Source: Oceanitalea stevensii
GTDB taxonomy: Bacteria; Actinomycetota; Actinomycetes; Actinomycetales; Actinomycetaceae
Length of the DNA: 64,000 nt
Direction of reading: 5' to 3'
Assembly: GCF_014837105.1 (NCBI RefSeq)
Contig: NZ_JACSPO010000007.1
Location: 19,346 to 83,345 of the forward strand
Below the pieces are notes generated by a model. That model was not told where the DNA came from and did not search any database. It was given only the letters and a program-made list of their open reading frames with translations. Below, piece by piece: positions 7,597 to 16,098 of the stretch; position 1 is the first letter of the stretch, and each line of letters starts with the position of its first letter. A program made the translations under genes and the position numbers.

Positions 7597-10596
7597 ATGC
7601 GCATCCACCACCTGAGCCTCGAGGCCGTCGGGCCCTTCGCCGGGCACCACGAGGTCGACCTCGACCAGCTCTCCGCCGGCGGGCTCTTCCTCCTCGAGGG
7701 ACCCACCGGTTCGGGCAAGTCCACCCTCATCGACGCCATCACCTTCGGCCTCTACGGCACCCTGGGCAGCCCCGCGCGCGACGACCGTCTGCCCTCGGCG
7801 CACGCCGCCGGTGCGGAGCCGGTCATCGAGGTCGTCTTCTCCACCGGTGCGGGCATCTACCGGGTGCGCCGCACCCCCGCCTTCCAGCGCCCCAAGCGTC
7901 GCGGCGAGGGCACCACCCGGCAGAACGCCACCGCCAAGCTGTGGCGCCTGGAGTCGGTCTCGGACCCCTCCGGTGAACCGCTCGCCACCACCACGCAGGA
8001 GGTCGGCACCGAGGTCCGGCGGATCGTGCGGCTGGACCGCAGCCAGTTCAGCCAGACCGTCGTGCTCCCCCAGGGGCGTTTCTCCACCTTCCTGCGCGCC
8101 AGGCCGGACGAGCGCGCCGCCGTCCTCCAGGACGTCTTCGGCACCGAGGTGTACCAGCGGGTCCAGGACCAGCTCGTCGCCATGGCCCGCGAGGCGCGCA
8201 AGGAGCTCGAGGCCGCGCGCCGGGAGGTCACCGGGTGCGTGGGCAACCTCGGCTCCCTGCTCCCCGACGACGACGCGTCCGTCACCGTCCTCGAGCAGGC
8301 GGCCGCCGAGCTCGACGCCACGGCGATGGAGGAGGCCGCCTCCGCCCTCGTGGCCCGCGCCGAGCGCGAGCACGCCGCTGCGGAGGCGGGCCGCGAGGAG
8401 GCGCGCGCGGCCGAGCGGGTGGCCCAGCGCGCGCTCGACGCCGAGCAGGACCTCGCGCGGCGGGTCCGCCGTCGCCGGGAGCTGCTCGCGGAGCAGGAGC
8501 AGCTCGCGGCGCGTGCGGACGCCGTCACGGCGCTCGGGGAGGAGCTCGCAGCCGCCCGACGGGCCGCCGTGGCCGCCGGGGCGCTGCGGGCCGAGGCCGC
8601 GGCACGAGCGGCCGTCGAGCACGCCGAGGAGCAGCTCGCGCGGGTGTGCGCCGCCTCCGCCGACGGCCCCGACGCCGACCTCACCGACCTCGCGCTCGGC
8701 GCCCTCCGGGAGCTGGTCACCACCCTCACCGGCGAGCGCGGAGGTCTCGTCGAGCTCCTCACGCTCGAGGCCGGCCTGGCCACCCGGGAGACGGCGGCCG
8801 AGGCGGACGAGACCGCCCTCGCCGCGCGCCGCACCGCGCTGGAGGGACGCCGTGCGGTCCTCGCGTCGCGGCCCGCTCAGCGGGAACGGCTCTCGCAGGC
8901 GCTGAGCCGGATCCAGCGCGAGGCGATGAGCGTGCCCGCCGCCGAGGCCCGGGTCACCGCCTGCCGCGCGGTGCGCGACGCCGCTCGTGACGTCGAGCAG
9001 CGCCTCACCCACCTCGTCGCCGCCGAGGCCGCGGTCACCGCGGCCACCTCCCGCGCCACGGCCGCCACGCAGGAGGAGCAGACCGTCAGGAGCCGCTGGA
9101 TCGCCGGGATGGCGGGCAGCCTCGCCGCGGAGCTCGAGCCCGGCACGCCGTGCACCGTGTGCGGCGCCACCGAGCACCCCGCCCCCGCACCACGCTCCCC
9201 GGAGCACACCACCGCGCAGGACGTCGACGCCGCCGCGGCCCGGCGCGCACGGGCCGAGGACGCCGTCGGCGCTGCCCGGGAGACCCGCGCCCAGGCCGAG
9301 GCCCGCCTCCGTGCCGCGCAGGAGGCCTCGGGCGGGACCGCCCTCGCCGACGCCGAGGAGTCCCTCACGGCGGCCGGGCAGGAGCTCAAGGACGCGCAGG
9401 ACGCCGTTCGCCTGGCCACGCTGCACGAGCAGGAGCTCGCCGTCTTCGACGAGGAGACCGACACGCTGCGGGAGGCCGTCAGCGGCGAGGAGAACGCGCT
9501 CGCCGCCGCCACCGAGGAGCTCCGGGGCCGGCGCGCCGCACTCGCCTCCGACCGGGAGCGCTGCGGCCGTGGCGCGGCGGAGGCCGGCACCGTCGCGGCC
9601 CGGGTCCAGCGCATCGAGAGCCGGCTGGGCACCGCGCGCCGGGTGGTGGAGGCCCGCGACGCGCACCACGCCGCTCGTCGGCGGCAGGACGAGTCGGCCG
9701 CCGCCCTGGCGGCCGCGCTCACCGAGGCGGGTTTCGCCGACGCCGCGGAGGCCGGCGCCGCCCAGCTCCCCGCCACCCGGATGGCCGAGCTCGAGCGGGA
9801 GGTCGCCGAGCACCGTGCCGCGACCGCCCGGGTGCGCGAGTGCCTCGCCGAGGCACCCATCGCCTCGCTCACCGGCGAGGAGGTGCCCAGGGTCGAGGAG
9901 ACGCAGGCCCTGCACGCGGAGCGGCAGACCGCGCTCATCTCCGCCACCGAGCTCGCCGGCCGGGCCGCGGACTCCCTCACCCGGCTGCGCCGTTGCCACC
10001 GGTCCCTCAGCGAGGTCCTCGCGCGGCACCACGCCGTCACCGAGCGCGCCGCGCCGGTGCTGCGGATGGGTGAGCTCGCGGCCGCGGGCGAGGGCAACGC
10101 CCGCGCCACCACCCTGTCGACCTTCGTCCTGCTGCGCCGCTTCGAGGACGTCGTCGCCGCCGCGAACGACCGCCTCGCCGTCATGTCCGACGGCCGCTAC
10201 TCCCTCACCCGGATCGACGAGCGGGAGGGGCGCTCCCGCAAGGCCGGGCTCGGCCTCGCCGTCCACGACCACGTCACCGAGACCACGCGCGACCCGCACA
10301 CCCTGTCCGGAGGCGAGACCTTCTACGTCTCGCTGTGCCTGGCCCTGGGCCTGGCGGACGTCGTCACGAGCGAGGCCGGCGGCATCTCCCTCGACACGCT
10401 CTTCATCGACGAGGGCTTCGGCTCCCTCGACCCGCACACCCTGGACGGCGTGCTCGGCGAGCTGAGCCGGCTCCAGGCCGGGGGACGCGCCGTCGGCATC
10501 GTCAGCCACGTGAGCGAGCTCAAGGAGCGCATCGCCGACCGCATCGAGGTCCGCCGGCTGCCGTCCGGCGCCTCGACGCTCACCGTGCGGGCCTGA
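7597..10596 (+). CDS. sbcC: SbcC, ATPase subunit (Rad50 homologue)
   Basis: A 999-residue SMC-like ATPase. The N-terminal half-domain carries Walker A GPTGSGKS (residues 35-42). Two long Ala/Glu/Arg-rich coiled-coil arms flank a zinc hook CTVC (Cys 519 and 522). The C-terminal half-domain has the LSGGE signature near 902 and Walker B FIDEGFGSLD near 936. It dimerises through the hook and drives SbcD nuclease activity with ATP. The length is typical of actinobacterial SbcC. The gene starts 1 bp after sbcD and ends 3 bp before the convergent gene at 10600-11082. Confidence 0.97.
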   Translation: MRIHHLSLEAVGPFAGHHEVDLDQLSAGGLFLLEGPTGSGKSTLIDAITFGLYGTLGSPARDDRLPSAHAAGAEPVIEVVFSTGAGIYRVRRTPAFQRPKRRGEGTTRQNATAKLWRLESVSDPSGEPLATTTQEVGTEVRRIVRLDRSQFSQTVVLPQGRFSTFLRARPDERAAVLQDVFGTEVYQRVQDQLVAMAREARKELEAARREVTGCVGNLGSLLPDDDASVTVLEQAAAELDATAMEEAASALVARAEREHAAAEAGREEARAAERVAQRALDAEQDLARRVRRRRELLAEQEQLAARADAVTALGEELAAARRAAVAAGALRAEAAARAAVEHAEEQLARVCAASADGPDADLTDLALGALRELVTTLTGERGGLVELLTLEAGLATRETAAEADETALAARRTALEGRRAVLASRPAQRERLSQALSRIQREAMSVPAAEARVTACRAVRDAARDVEQRLTHLVAAEAAVTAATSRATAATQEEQTVRSRWIAGMAGSLAAELEPGTPCTVCGATEHPAPAPRSPEHTTAQDVDAAAARRARAEDAVGAARETRAQAEARLRAAQEASGGTALADAEESLTAAGQELKDAQDAVRLATLHEQELAVFDEETDTLREAVSGEENALAAATEELRGRRAALASDRERCGRGAAEAGTVAARVQRIESRLGTARRVVEARDAHHAARRRQDESAAALAAALTEAGFADAAEAGAAQLPATRMAELEREVAEHRAATARVRECLAEAPIASLTGEEVPRVEETQALHAERQTALISATELAGRAADSLTRLRRCHRSLSEVLARHHAVTERAAPVLRMGELAAAGEGNARATTLSTFVLLRRFEDVVAAANDRLAVMSDGRYSLTRIDEREGRSRKAGLGLAVHDHVTETTRDPHTLSGGETFYVSLCLALGLADVVTSEAGGISLDTLFIDEGFGSLDPHTLDGVLGELSRLQAGGRAVGIVSHVSELKERIADRIEVRRLPSGASTLTVRA

Positions 10597-10599
10597 GGC

Positions 10600-11082
10600 T
10601 CAGCCCCGCAGCTCGCGGGCGAGGACCTCACGCTCGACGATGTCGTGCCACAGGAGGCCGTGCTCGGCGGCGCGGTCCACGGCGGCGTCGTCCGTGAGGG
10701 CCGCGGTCACCGCCTCCTCCGCCCCCGGCTCGTCGACGTGGATGCTCACGACGTCCGACCACGGGACGATCGACCGCACCTCGACCGCGCTGGGAAGCTG
10801 GTCGTCGCCCTCCTGCCACGGGCGGGCACGCTCCGGGACGACGACGCCGGAGTCGGCGACGTCGGCAGCGACGACCACCCGACGGGGCACCGCGGAGGAC
10901 GCGGCGCGCAGGTGGACGACGCTCTCGTCGGCCGCGGCGAGCATCGCGCTCGCCTCCAGACCCTCGTCGTCCTCGTCCGGCAGCGCGCGCCGCAGCTCGG
11001 CGGTCACCGCGTGCGCCCAGCGCGGCGGCAGACCGGCCGGTCGGCTGAGGTCCGCGCTCGTGGCCGGCAAGTAGATCCGCAT
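10600..11082 (-). CDS. DUF6912-like conserved actinobacterial protein
   Basis: A 160-residue soluble protein that begins MRIYLPATSADL, a start typical of the actinobacterial family I recall as DUF6912. The function is unknown. The middle contains ARRRVVVAADV-like strands and the C-terminus ends in a short helical segment (WHDIVEREVLARELRG). There is no signal peptide or membrane helix. The ATG at 11082 has AAGAAT ending 6 bases upstream, consistent with a leaderless message. It lies 35 bp downstream of the CpaE-like gene on the same strand and may belong to the same functional group. Confidence 0.65.
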   Translation of the reverse strand: MRIYLPATSADLSRPAGLPPRWAHAVTAELRRALPDEDDEGLEASAMLAAADESVVHLRAASSAVPRRVVVAADVADSGVVVPERARPWQEGDDQLPSAVEVRSIVPWSDVVSIHVDEPGAEEAVTAALTDDAAVDRAAEHGLLWHDIVEREVLARELRG

Positions 11083-11088
11083 GCCGAC

Positions 11089-11094
11089 ATTCTT
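11089..11094 (-). promoter_or_regulatory. Weak -10-like hexamer (AAGAAT) before the DUF6912-like gene
   Basis: The hexamer, read on the minus strand, keeps the A at position 2 and T at position 6 of a -10 box and ends 6 bases before the ATG. Confidence 0.3.
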
Positions 11095-11117
11095 CCGCAC
11101 GGACGTACGAAAGCGCG

Positions 11118-12401
11118 TCATCCCGCGCCGGTGCGGCCCGCCCGGAGAACCCGCCCCGGTGTCCTCCGCCGCCTGCGGCCCGCCCGCGACTCCGCCGCCG
11201 GGCCGGCGACGCGCTCGGCCAGGTCCCGCAGGGCCGTGCGCGCCCTGCTGCCGGGGGCGACCTCCGCGAGCGTGGCGCCGCGCAGCACGGCGCGGTCGAG
11301 CGCGGGCCGGTCGTCGGGGACGAGCACCGGCGCGCTCACGCCGGCGAAACGGGCGAGGGACTCGACGACGGCCTGCTCCGGGCTCGCACCCGTCGCCGAG
11401 CCACGGACCCGGTTGACGACGACCACGCGCTGGGCGTGCGGCGCGGTGACCCCCGACTCGCTGAGCTCCTGGAGCGCCATGACGAGACGGTGCATCCCGA
11501 CCGGCTCGGCGGCACCGACCACGACGACGACGTCCGCCGCCCCCAGCGCCGACAGTGCCGCCTGGTGGCGGCGCGGGGCGATCCCGCCGGTGAGGCCACC
11601 GACGGGGTCGTCGATCCCCGCCCCGACGTCCACGACGGTCCACCCGGCCAGCTCCCGGGCCCGCTCCCACACGACGTCGAGCGAGGCGGCGGGCAGCTCG
11701 CGCCACCGGTCGGCCCGCGTGAGGCCGGTGAGGAGCCGGGGCCCGCGCTCCAGCCGTCGCGTGAGGGAGCGGAGGGACCCGGCGTCGAGCCGCCCGTCCC
11801 CCGCGAGCCGGGCGGCAGCCGCGAGGCCGGCGGTCTCGTCGAGGACACCGAGCACCTGGGTGACGCTCGGTGCCTCGGTGTCGGCGTCCACGAGCAGCAC
11901 CTCGCCGCGGTCACTGAGCTCCTGCGCGAGGTTGACGGCCACGGTCGTGCGCCCGGGTGACCCCCGCGGGCCCCACACGACGGCGACCCGCCCGGCCGGG
12001 TCGCCGGTGTCCTCGGGGACGGGCGGGGCCGGCGCCGCGACCACGGCGGGCTCGCTCCCGGCGAGCTCGGCGACCACCCGCGCCCACTCCTCCGCCCCTG
12101 CGGCCTCCCACGTCACCGTCGTCGCACCCAGGGCCCGGCACCGCTCGGCGTCCTCCTCGGCAGCGACGAGGACGGTACGCACCCCGCTGCCCGCGAGCTG
12201 GCGCAGCACCGGCCGGTCCAGGCCCGGCAGCTCGGCCGACAGGACGGCGAGGGAGCCCAGTCCGGCCAGCCCGGCGGCCACGACCTCGGGCACGTCGGCG
12301 CAGCGGCGCACCACCTGCAGGCCGGTGCCGGGGGCGTCGAGCAGCGAGACGAGCTCGGCCTCGTCGGGGCCGGTGAGGGCGAGGAGCACGCCGGTCGTCA
12401 C
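11118..12401 (-). CDS. CpaE/MinD-like P-loop ATPase with arginine-substituted Walker A
   Basis: A 427-residue protein. Residues 1-125 look like a degenerate receiver-type domain (VLLALTG, TVLVAAEEDAERC), as in CpaE. From about residue 140 a MinD/ParA-type ATPase follows: a P-loop GPRGSPGRTT where the family usually has KGGxGKT, then VLLVDADTEAPS, then VVDVGAG. Both P-loop lysines are replaced by arginine or lost. The C-terminus is basic (RRRRRTPGR). The start is GTG at 12401, overlapping the upstream stop (GTGA). CpaE proteins position Tad/Flp pilus machines, but no pilin or CpaF gene is in the window, so this role is not supported here. Confidence 0.75.
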   Translation of the reverse strand: MTTGVLLALTGPDEAELVSLLDAPGTGLQVVRRCADVPEVVAAGLAGLGSLAVLSAELPGLDRPVLRQLAGSGVRTVLVAAEEDAERCRALGATTVTWEAAGAEEWARVVAELAGSEPAVVAAPAPPVPEDTGDPAGRVAVVWGPRGSPGRTTVAVNLAQELSDRGEVLLVDADTEAPSVTQVLGVLDETAGLAAAARLAGDGRLDAGSLRSLTRRLERGPRLLTGLTRADRWRELPAASLDVVWERARELAGWTVVDVGAGIDDPVGGLTGGIAPRRHQAALSALGAADVVVVVGAAEPVGMHRLVMALQELSESGVTAPHAQRVVVVNRVRGSATGASPEQAVVESLARFAGVSAPVLVPDDRPALDRAVLRGATLAEVAPGSRARTALRDLAERVAGPAAESRAGRRRRRTPGRVLRAGRTGAG

Positions 12402-13048
12402 GGGCCGCCGCCCGGGACCGGGACGACGACGATCTGCCCCTCCCCGCTCTGTGCGGCGAGGACGTCGGGCAGCTCCTCCTGCGGGACGAGGACCTGGACC
12501 GCGGAGCCGCCGGCACCGGCGAAGAGCGAGTCCGCCTCGAGGAGCTCGGAGACGAGGAGCCCCTCGGCGAGCAGGCGCGGGGGTTCGGCCGCACTCTCCT
12601 CCTGCAGCCCGGGCAGGGCGGGCGCCGTCACCCACAGGTCGACGGCCGCCCCCTTGACGACGCCGCTGGGGGCGGCACCCGGCAGGCCGACGACGACCGG
12701 GCGCAGCTCCACCTCGGCCGGGCTGCCGACGGCGGCCGCCGGGACGAGCTCCCCGGCACCGATCACCCGGGTGACGACGGCGTCGTCGGGCAGGTCCTCA
12801 CCGGCGACGACGTAGGCGTCGGCGAGTCCGTCGGGACGCACGGCGTGCGGCCGCAGCTCGGCGTCGGCCAGCCGGTCGCCCGGCGTCAGCGCCTCGACGG
12901 CGAGGAGGACGTCGGTCGTGCGGTCGGCCCGGGCGACCGCCCAGCTGCCGAGCGCCACCGAGGCGGCGACGAGGAGCACACCCACCCCCAGGCGCGGGTC
13001 GCGCCAGCTGGGACGTCTCAGCCGCTGTGCTCCGTCGTCGTCGCTCAT
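12398..13048 (-). CDS. SAF-domain (CpaB/RcpC-like) membrane-anchored protein
   Basis: A 216-residue protein with a cytoplasmic basic start, one membrane helix near residues 22-40 (GVGVLLVAASVALGSWAVA), then a SAF-type domain. That domain has the expected VLLAVEALTPGDRL and VVTRVIGAGELVPAAAV segments. The C-terminal region (AVDLWVTAP and VQVLVPQEELPDVLAA) resembles the RcpC/CpaB second half. CpaB-family proteins help assemble Flp pili in the periplasm; here a cell-wall role is inferred only. It is translationally coupled to the CpaE-like gene. Confidence 0.75.
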   Translation of the reverse strand: MSDDDGAQRLRRPSWRDPRLGVGVLLVAASVALGSWAVARADRTTDVLLAVEALTPGDRLADAELRPHAVRPDGLADAYVVAGEDLPDDAVVTRVIGAGELVPAAAVGSPAEVELRPVVVGLPGAAPSGVVKGAAVDLWVTAPALPGLQEESAAEPPRLLAEGLLVSELLEADSLFAGAGGSAVQVLVPQEELPDVLAAQSGEGQIVVVPVPGGGP

Positions 13049-13173
13049 CGCACTCCCCTCCGCGTGCTTGGGCCTATGGTGCCCGCTCGACGCCGGGCGC
13101 GGGCGCGTTCTCCACAGCGTTCTGTCCCGACCCGCCTGTGCACAGGGTGGACCGCCGGTCCCCGCGCCGGTGA

Positions 13174-13179
13174 CAGAAT
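13174..13179 (+). promoter_or_regulatory. Weak -10-like hexamer (CAGAAT) before the small HTH gene
   Basis: CAGAAT ends 6 bases before the ATG at 13186. The 137-bp divergent gap around it shows no other clear site. Confidence 0.3.
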
Positions 13180-13185
13180 GGGCCT

Positions 13186-13401
13186 ATGGCGCGCTTCCTC
13201 ACCCTCGCGGACGTCGCGGAGGAGCTGTCGGTGTCTGTGGCCCAGGCCCGCTCCCTCGTGCGCTCGGGCGACCTTCCCGCGATCCAGGTGGGCGGCCGCG
13301 GCGTGTGGCGGGTGGAGGCCGTGGTCCTCGAGGAGTACATCCAGCGGCAGTACGCCCGCACCCGGTCGGCCCTGGCCCGCGGGGAGGACCTCGGGGACTG
13401 A
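13186..13401 (+). CDS. Small MerR/excisionase-fold helix-turn-helix protein
   Basis: A 71-residue DNA-binding protein. The sequence FLTLADVAEELSVSVAQARSLV followed by GDLPAIQVGGRGVWRV matches the winged HTH of excisionase, AlpA and BldC-type proteins, and covers almost the whole protein. No integrase, att site or phage gene is near, and the flanking genes are chromosomal, so a small housekeeping regulator is more likely than a phage excisionase. It is divergent from the SAF gene and ends 10 bp before the convergent gene at 13412. Its targets are unknown; the shared gap with the SAF/CpaE-like operon makes that operon the first candidate. Confidence 0.8.
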   Translation: MARFLTLADVAEELSVSVAQARSLVRSGDLPAIQVGGRGVWRVEAVVLEEYIQRQYARTRSALARGEDLGD

Positions 13402-13411
13402 GGCCCCCGTG

Positions 13412-13921
13412 TCAGGCGGTCTGCACCGCCAGCACGTGCGCGAGCGCGACGGCGACGGCGGCGCCCGGCCCGGCCTCGACGTCGACGTGGTCGGCCGCGA
13501 CGCGGGTGATGCGGCCCCGGTAGTCACCGGCCGTCGTCCGCACGACGACCTCGCTCTGCTCCCGCGCCACGGCGCGCAGCACGTGCGTCAGCCGCAGCCG
13601 CCGCTCGACGACCGGCGCCTCGGGCGCTGCCGCCCCCAGTGACCGGGCCGCCGCGACGGCGGAGGTCGGCACGAGGACGCGGCGGCCGGCGTCGCCGACG
13701 AGGAGCCACTGCACGGCCGCGTCGAGGACGGTGCCGCGCACGTCGCTGCCGTCGCGCAGCCGCAGCGCCACCTCCCGGCCGTGGCGGGCGCGGAGGCGGT
13801 CCGCGAGGGACACCTGCGCCTGCTCGGCCTCGGCGAGGTCGGCGACCTCCTCGTCCTCGGCCAGCCGCGCCGCCTGGAGGAACTGGCGCTCGAGGTCGTC
13901 GAAGAGGGCTTCCCACCGCAT
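13412..13921 (-). CDS. Uncharacterised protein with N-terminal helix and two small beta-barrel-like repeats
   Basis: A 169-residue cytoplasmic protein that I cannot assign to a named family. Residues 1-45 form a charged helix (MRWEALFDDLERQF). Two similar strand-rich units follow: residues 45-90 (VALRLRDGSDVRGTVLDAAV) and 115-165 (VVVRTTAGDYRGRITRVAAD). The pattern of V-x-V-x-x-x-x-G-x-x-x-R-G-x-V/I resembles Sm-like or translation-protein SH3 barrels, so RNA or protein binding is possible. The ATG at 13921 is preceded by TACCGT with a 6-base gap, indicating a leaderless message. It lies between the HTH gene and the LysM gene. Confidence 0.6.
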   Translation of the reverse strand: MRWEALFDDLERQFLQAARLAEDEEVADLAEAEQAQVSLADRLRARHGREVALRLRDGSDVRGTVLDAAVQWLLVGDAGRRVLVPTSAVAAARSLGAAAPEAPVVERRLRLTHVLRAVAREQSEVVVRTTAGDYRGRITRVAADHVDVEAGPGAAVAVALAHVLAVQTA

Positions 13922-13927
13922 CGGCCC

Positions 13928-13933
13928 ACGGTA
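13928..13933 (-). promoter_or_regulatory. Candidate -10 element (TACCGT), leaderless geometry
   Basis: Read on the minus strand, TACCGT ends 6 bases before the ATG at 13921. Confidence 0.45.
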
Positions 13934-14053
13934 GTGCCCGTCCACACCCGGCGCTCCCCTCTGGACAGCGGCCCGGTCGCGGCGTAGACATGTGACCCAA
14001 GTCGCATCAAACGACATCAAACGTCATCGTCCGACACCACTCGGAGGCAACGG

Positions 14054-14980
14054 ATGCTCCGCACCGCCGCCCTGGCCGCCGTCGCGCTCGTCGCGTCGGC
14101 ACTGCTCGGCCGCTGGTCCGTGGAGCTCGGCTCGCGCGGGGTCGCCCGCGTGGACGAGGCCGTCGCGCTCGGGAGCGCGGCGGGCGGCACGCTCGTCGCG
14201 GCCTGGTACGCGCTGACGGCCATCGCCCTCCTCCTCGCCCAGCTGGCCGAGCTCGGCCGGCGCGCCCCGCGGCTCGCCCGCGGCCTACGAGCCGCCGTCG
14301 GCGTGGCGGGGGCACCGGTCCTGCGTCGCGCCGCGGTGCTCGGGGTCGGTGCCGGCCTGGCGCTGGCGGCCGTCCCCGCGAGCGCCGGCCCCGCGGCGGA
14401 CGACACGGTCCCCCACGACCTGCGGCCGGGGGTGGGCTCCCTCTCCGTCCCGCGCACGGCGCCGCCGGAGGAGCTGCCCGGTGCGGAGGAGCCGGCGCAG
14501 GGTGCGGCGTCCGCGCCGGAGCCCTCGGCGCCGGCGGACGAGGGGCCCGCGGGCCCGCCGAGCACGCCGTCCCCGCGGCCGGACGTCCCGTCGTCGGGCG
14601 CACCGCCGCAGGACCGGGGCCCGGCCGCCCCGTCGGACGACCGGGAGACTGCCGTCCCGTCGAGCGAGCAGGGCACCGCCGCCCTCCCCACGGTCGCGGC
14701 CGTCTCCGGCACCGGCACACCGGCGGACACCCCCACGGCACGCCCGCACGCGGCCGCTGGGAGCGAGGCGCACCGCGGCACCGCGAGGCATGTCGTCGAG
14801 CGCGGCGACTCGCTGTGGTCGATCGCGAAGGCGCACCTGGGCGAGGGCGCCACCGACGCCGAGATCGCGGCCGAGTGGCCGCGCTGGCACACGACGAACC
14901 GCTCCGTCATCGGCGCGGACCCCCACCTCATCCACCCTGGCCAGGCTCTGCTGGCCCCCGACCCCGAGGAGCAGCGATGA
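14054..14980 (+). CDS. Membrane-anchored LysM-domain protein
   Basis: A 308-residue protein. Two or three membrane helices lie in residues 1-115 (AALAAVALVASALLG; GGTLVAAWYALTAIALLLA; VLGVGAGLALAAV). A Pro/Glu/Ala-rich disordered stretch of about 120 residues follows. The C-terminus (about 244-303) is a LysM domain beginning HVVERGDSLWSIAKAHLG and ending HPGQALLAP. LysM binds peptidoglycan, so the protein probably bridges membrane and cell wall. A GGAGG Shine-Dalgarno sequence precedes the ATG. The stop overlaps the next start (ATGA), coupling it to the Rv3235-like gene. Confidence 0.85.
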   Translation: MLRTAALAAVALVASALLGRWSVELGSRGVARVDEAVALGSAAGGTLVAAWYALTAIALLLAQLAELGRRAPRLARGLRAAVGVAGAPVLRRAAVLGVGAGLALAAVPASAGPAADDTVPHDLRPGVGSLSVPRTAPPEELPGAEEPAQGAASAPEPSAPADEGPAGPPSTPSPRPDVPSSGAPPQDRGPAAPSDDRETAVPSSEQGTAALPTVAAVSGTGTPADTPTARPHAAAGSEAHRGTARHVVERGDSLWSIAKAHLGEGATDAEIAAEWPRWHTTNRSVIGADPHLIHPGQALLAPDPEEQR

Positions 14981-15456
14981 CCACGCTCGCCCCACCACTC
15001 GCCTCACCGGCACCTCCGGTCGTGTCCGGCCTGGAGGACGCCCGCACGTGGGACCGGGTGCGCTTCAGCGCGCAGACACCGGCCGAGGCCGCCGACCCAC
15101 CCCCCGCAGGGGCCGAGCTCAGCGGCCTGCCGCCCGTCGGCCCGTGGGCGGGCACGCTCGTGCGCGCCGCGGTCGAGGTGCTGACCGGCAGCCGGCCCAC
15201 CGCGCAGCTGGCCCGCTGGCTGAGCGCCGAGCTCTACGAGTCGCTGGCCCGGCGGGCCGGGCTGGCCGTGCGGATCCTCGGTCGCCCGGACCCCGCGCTG
15301 TGCGCCCGGGTGCGCAGGGTGCGCTGCACGGAGGTGCGGCCCGGAGTCCACGAGGCCGCCGTCGTCGTCCACGACGGTGTGCGGATCCGGGCCGCCGCCG
15401 TCCGGGTGGAGTGCCACCGGGGGCGGTGGCGGGCCACCGCCCTGGAGATCGGCTGA
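14977..15456 (+). CDS. Rv3235-like family protein
   Basis: A 159-residue protein. The N-terminal 60 residues are Pro/Ala-rich and disordered. Residues 65-159 form one small alpha/beta domain with AELYESLARRAGLAV, then VRRVRCTEVRPGVHEAAVVVHDGVRIRAAAVRVE and a final GRWRATALEIG. This layout matches the Rv3235 family, which sits beside secA in many Actinobacteria. The function is unknown. Translation is coupled to the LysM gene. In this genome a flavin monooxygenase pair separates it from secA. Confidence 0.75.
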   Translation: MTTLAPPLASPAPPVVSGLEDARTWDRVRFSAQTPAEAADPPPAGAELSGLPPVGPWAGTLVRAAVEVLTGSRPTAQLARWLSAELYESLARRAGLAVRILGRPDPALCARVRRVRCTEVRPGVHEAAVVVHDGVRIRAAAVRVECHRGRWRATALEIG

Positions 15457-15460
15457 GCGG

Positions 15461-16078
15461 CTACCGGCCGAGGAGGTCGGCGAAGTCGGGGACGGCGTCG
15501 AACTCGTCGGAAGCGGCGGCGCGCGCCGGGCGGGCGGCCACCTTCTCGGCGAGCTCGCGGCCGGCGCGCCGGATGCGCGCGGGCAGCGGGTTGACGCCGT
15601 CACCCTGTCCGGCCCAGTCGTCGGTGGCCGCGAAGACGGCCGTGCTCACGACGTCGGCGTGGAGGTAGGCGAAGAGCGGCCGCATGGCGTACTCGGTGGC
15701 CAGGGAGTGCCGCGGCGTCCCGCCGGTGGCCCCCATGAGGACCGGCGCCTCGCGCAGGGCGTCCTTGTCGATGACGTCGACGAAGGACTTGAACAGCCCC
15801 GAGTAGCTCGTCATGAAGACCGGGGTGACGGCAATGATCCCGTCGGCGCCGGTGACGGTCTCCAGCGCGGTGCGCAGCTCGCCGGTGGGGAAGCCGGTGA
15901 GCATGGCGTTGGTGATGTCGTGGGCGAGGTCGCGCAGCTCGATCGTCACGGTCTCGGCCGTGACCCCGCGCTCGGTGAGCGCGTCGGTCGTGGCCTGGGC
16001 GAGCCGGTCGGCGAGCATCCTCGTGGAGGAGGGCCGGCTGAGTCCGGCGGAGACGACGGCGATGGTGCGGGTGGTCAT
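15461..16078 (-). CDS. NAD(P)H-dependent FMN reductase family protein
   Basis: A 205-residue flavodoxin-fold reductase. It has IAVVSAGLSRPSSTRMLADRL near the start (the flavin phosphate-binding loop), VTPVFMTSYSGLFKSFVD near residues 95-112, and MGATGGTPRHSL near 125. It probably supplies reduced FMN to the LLM-class oxidoreductase encoded just upstream. The ATG at 16078 is preferred because GAGGAGAG lies about 8 bases upstream. A GTG at 16102 overlaps the upstream stop but has no ribosome site. The C-terminal 35 residues are Ala-rich. It ends 4 bp from the convergent Rv3235-like gene. Confidence 0.85.
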   Translation of the reverse strand: MTTRTIAVVSAGLSRPSSTRMLADRLAQATTDALTERGVTAETVTIELRDLAHDITNAMLTGFPTGELRTALETVTGADGIIAVTPVFMTSYSGLFKSFVDVIDKDALREAPVLMGATGGTPRHSLATEYAMRPLFAYLHADVVSTAVFAATDDWAGQGDGVNPLPARIRRAGRELAEKVAARPARAAASDEFDAVPDFADLLGR

Positions 16079-16098
16079 GTCTGTTCTCTCCTCGGGGG

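Noticed and set aside
7510..10509. A 999-codon antisense frame opposite sbcC
   Set aside because: The composition is Gly/Arg/Ala-rich without domain motifs, while sbcC carries Walker, hook and signature motifs. It is a shadow frame.
13186..13401. Phage excisionase
   Set aside because: The fold fits, but no integrase, att repeats or phage genes are near, and the neighbours are conserved chromosomal genes.
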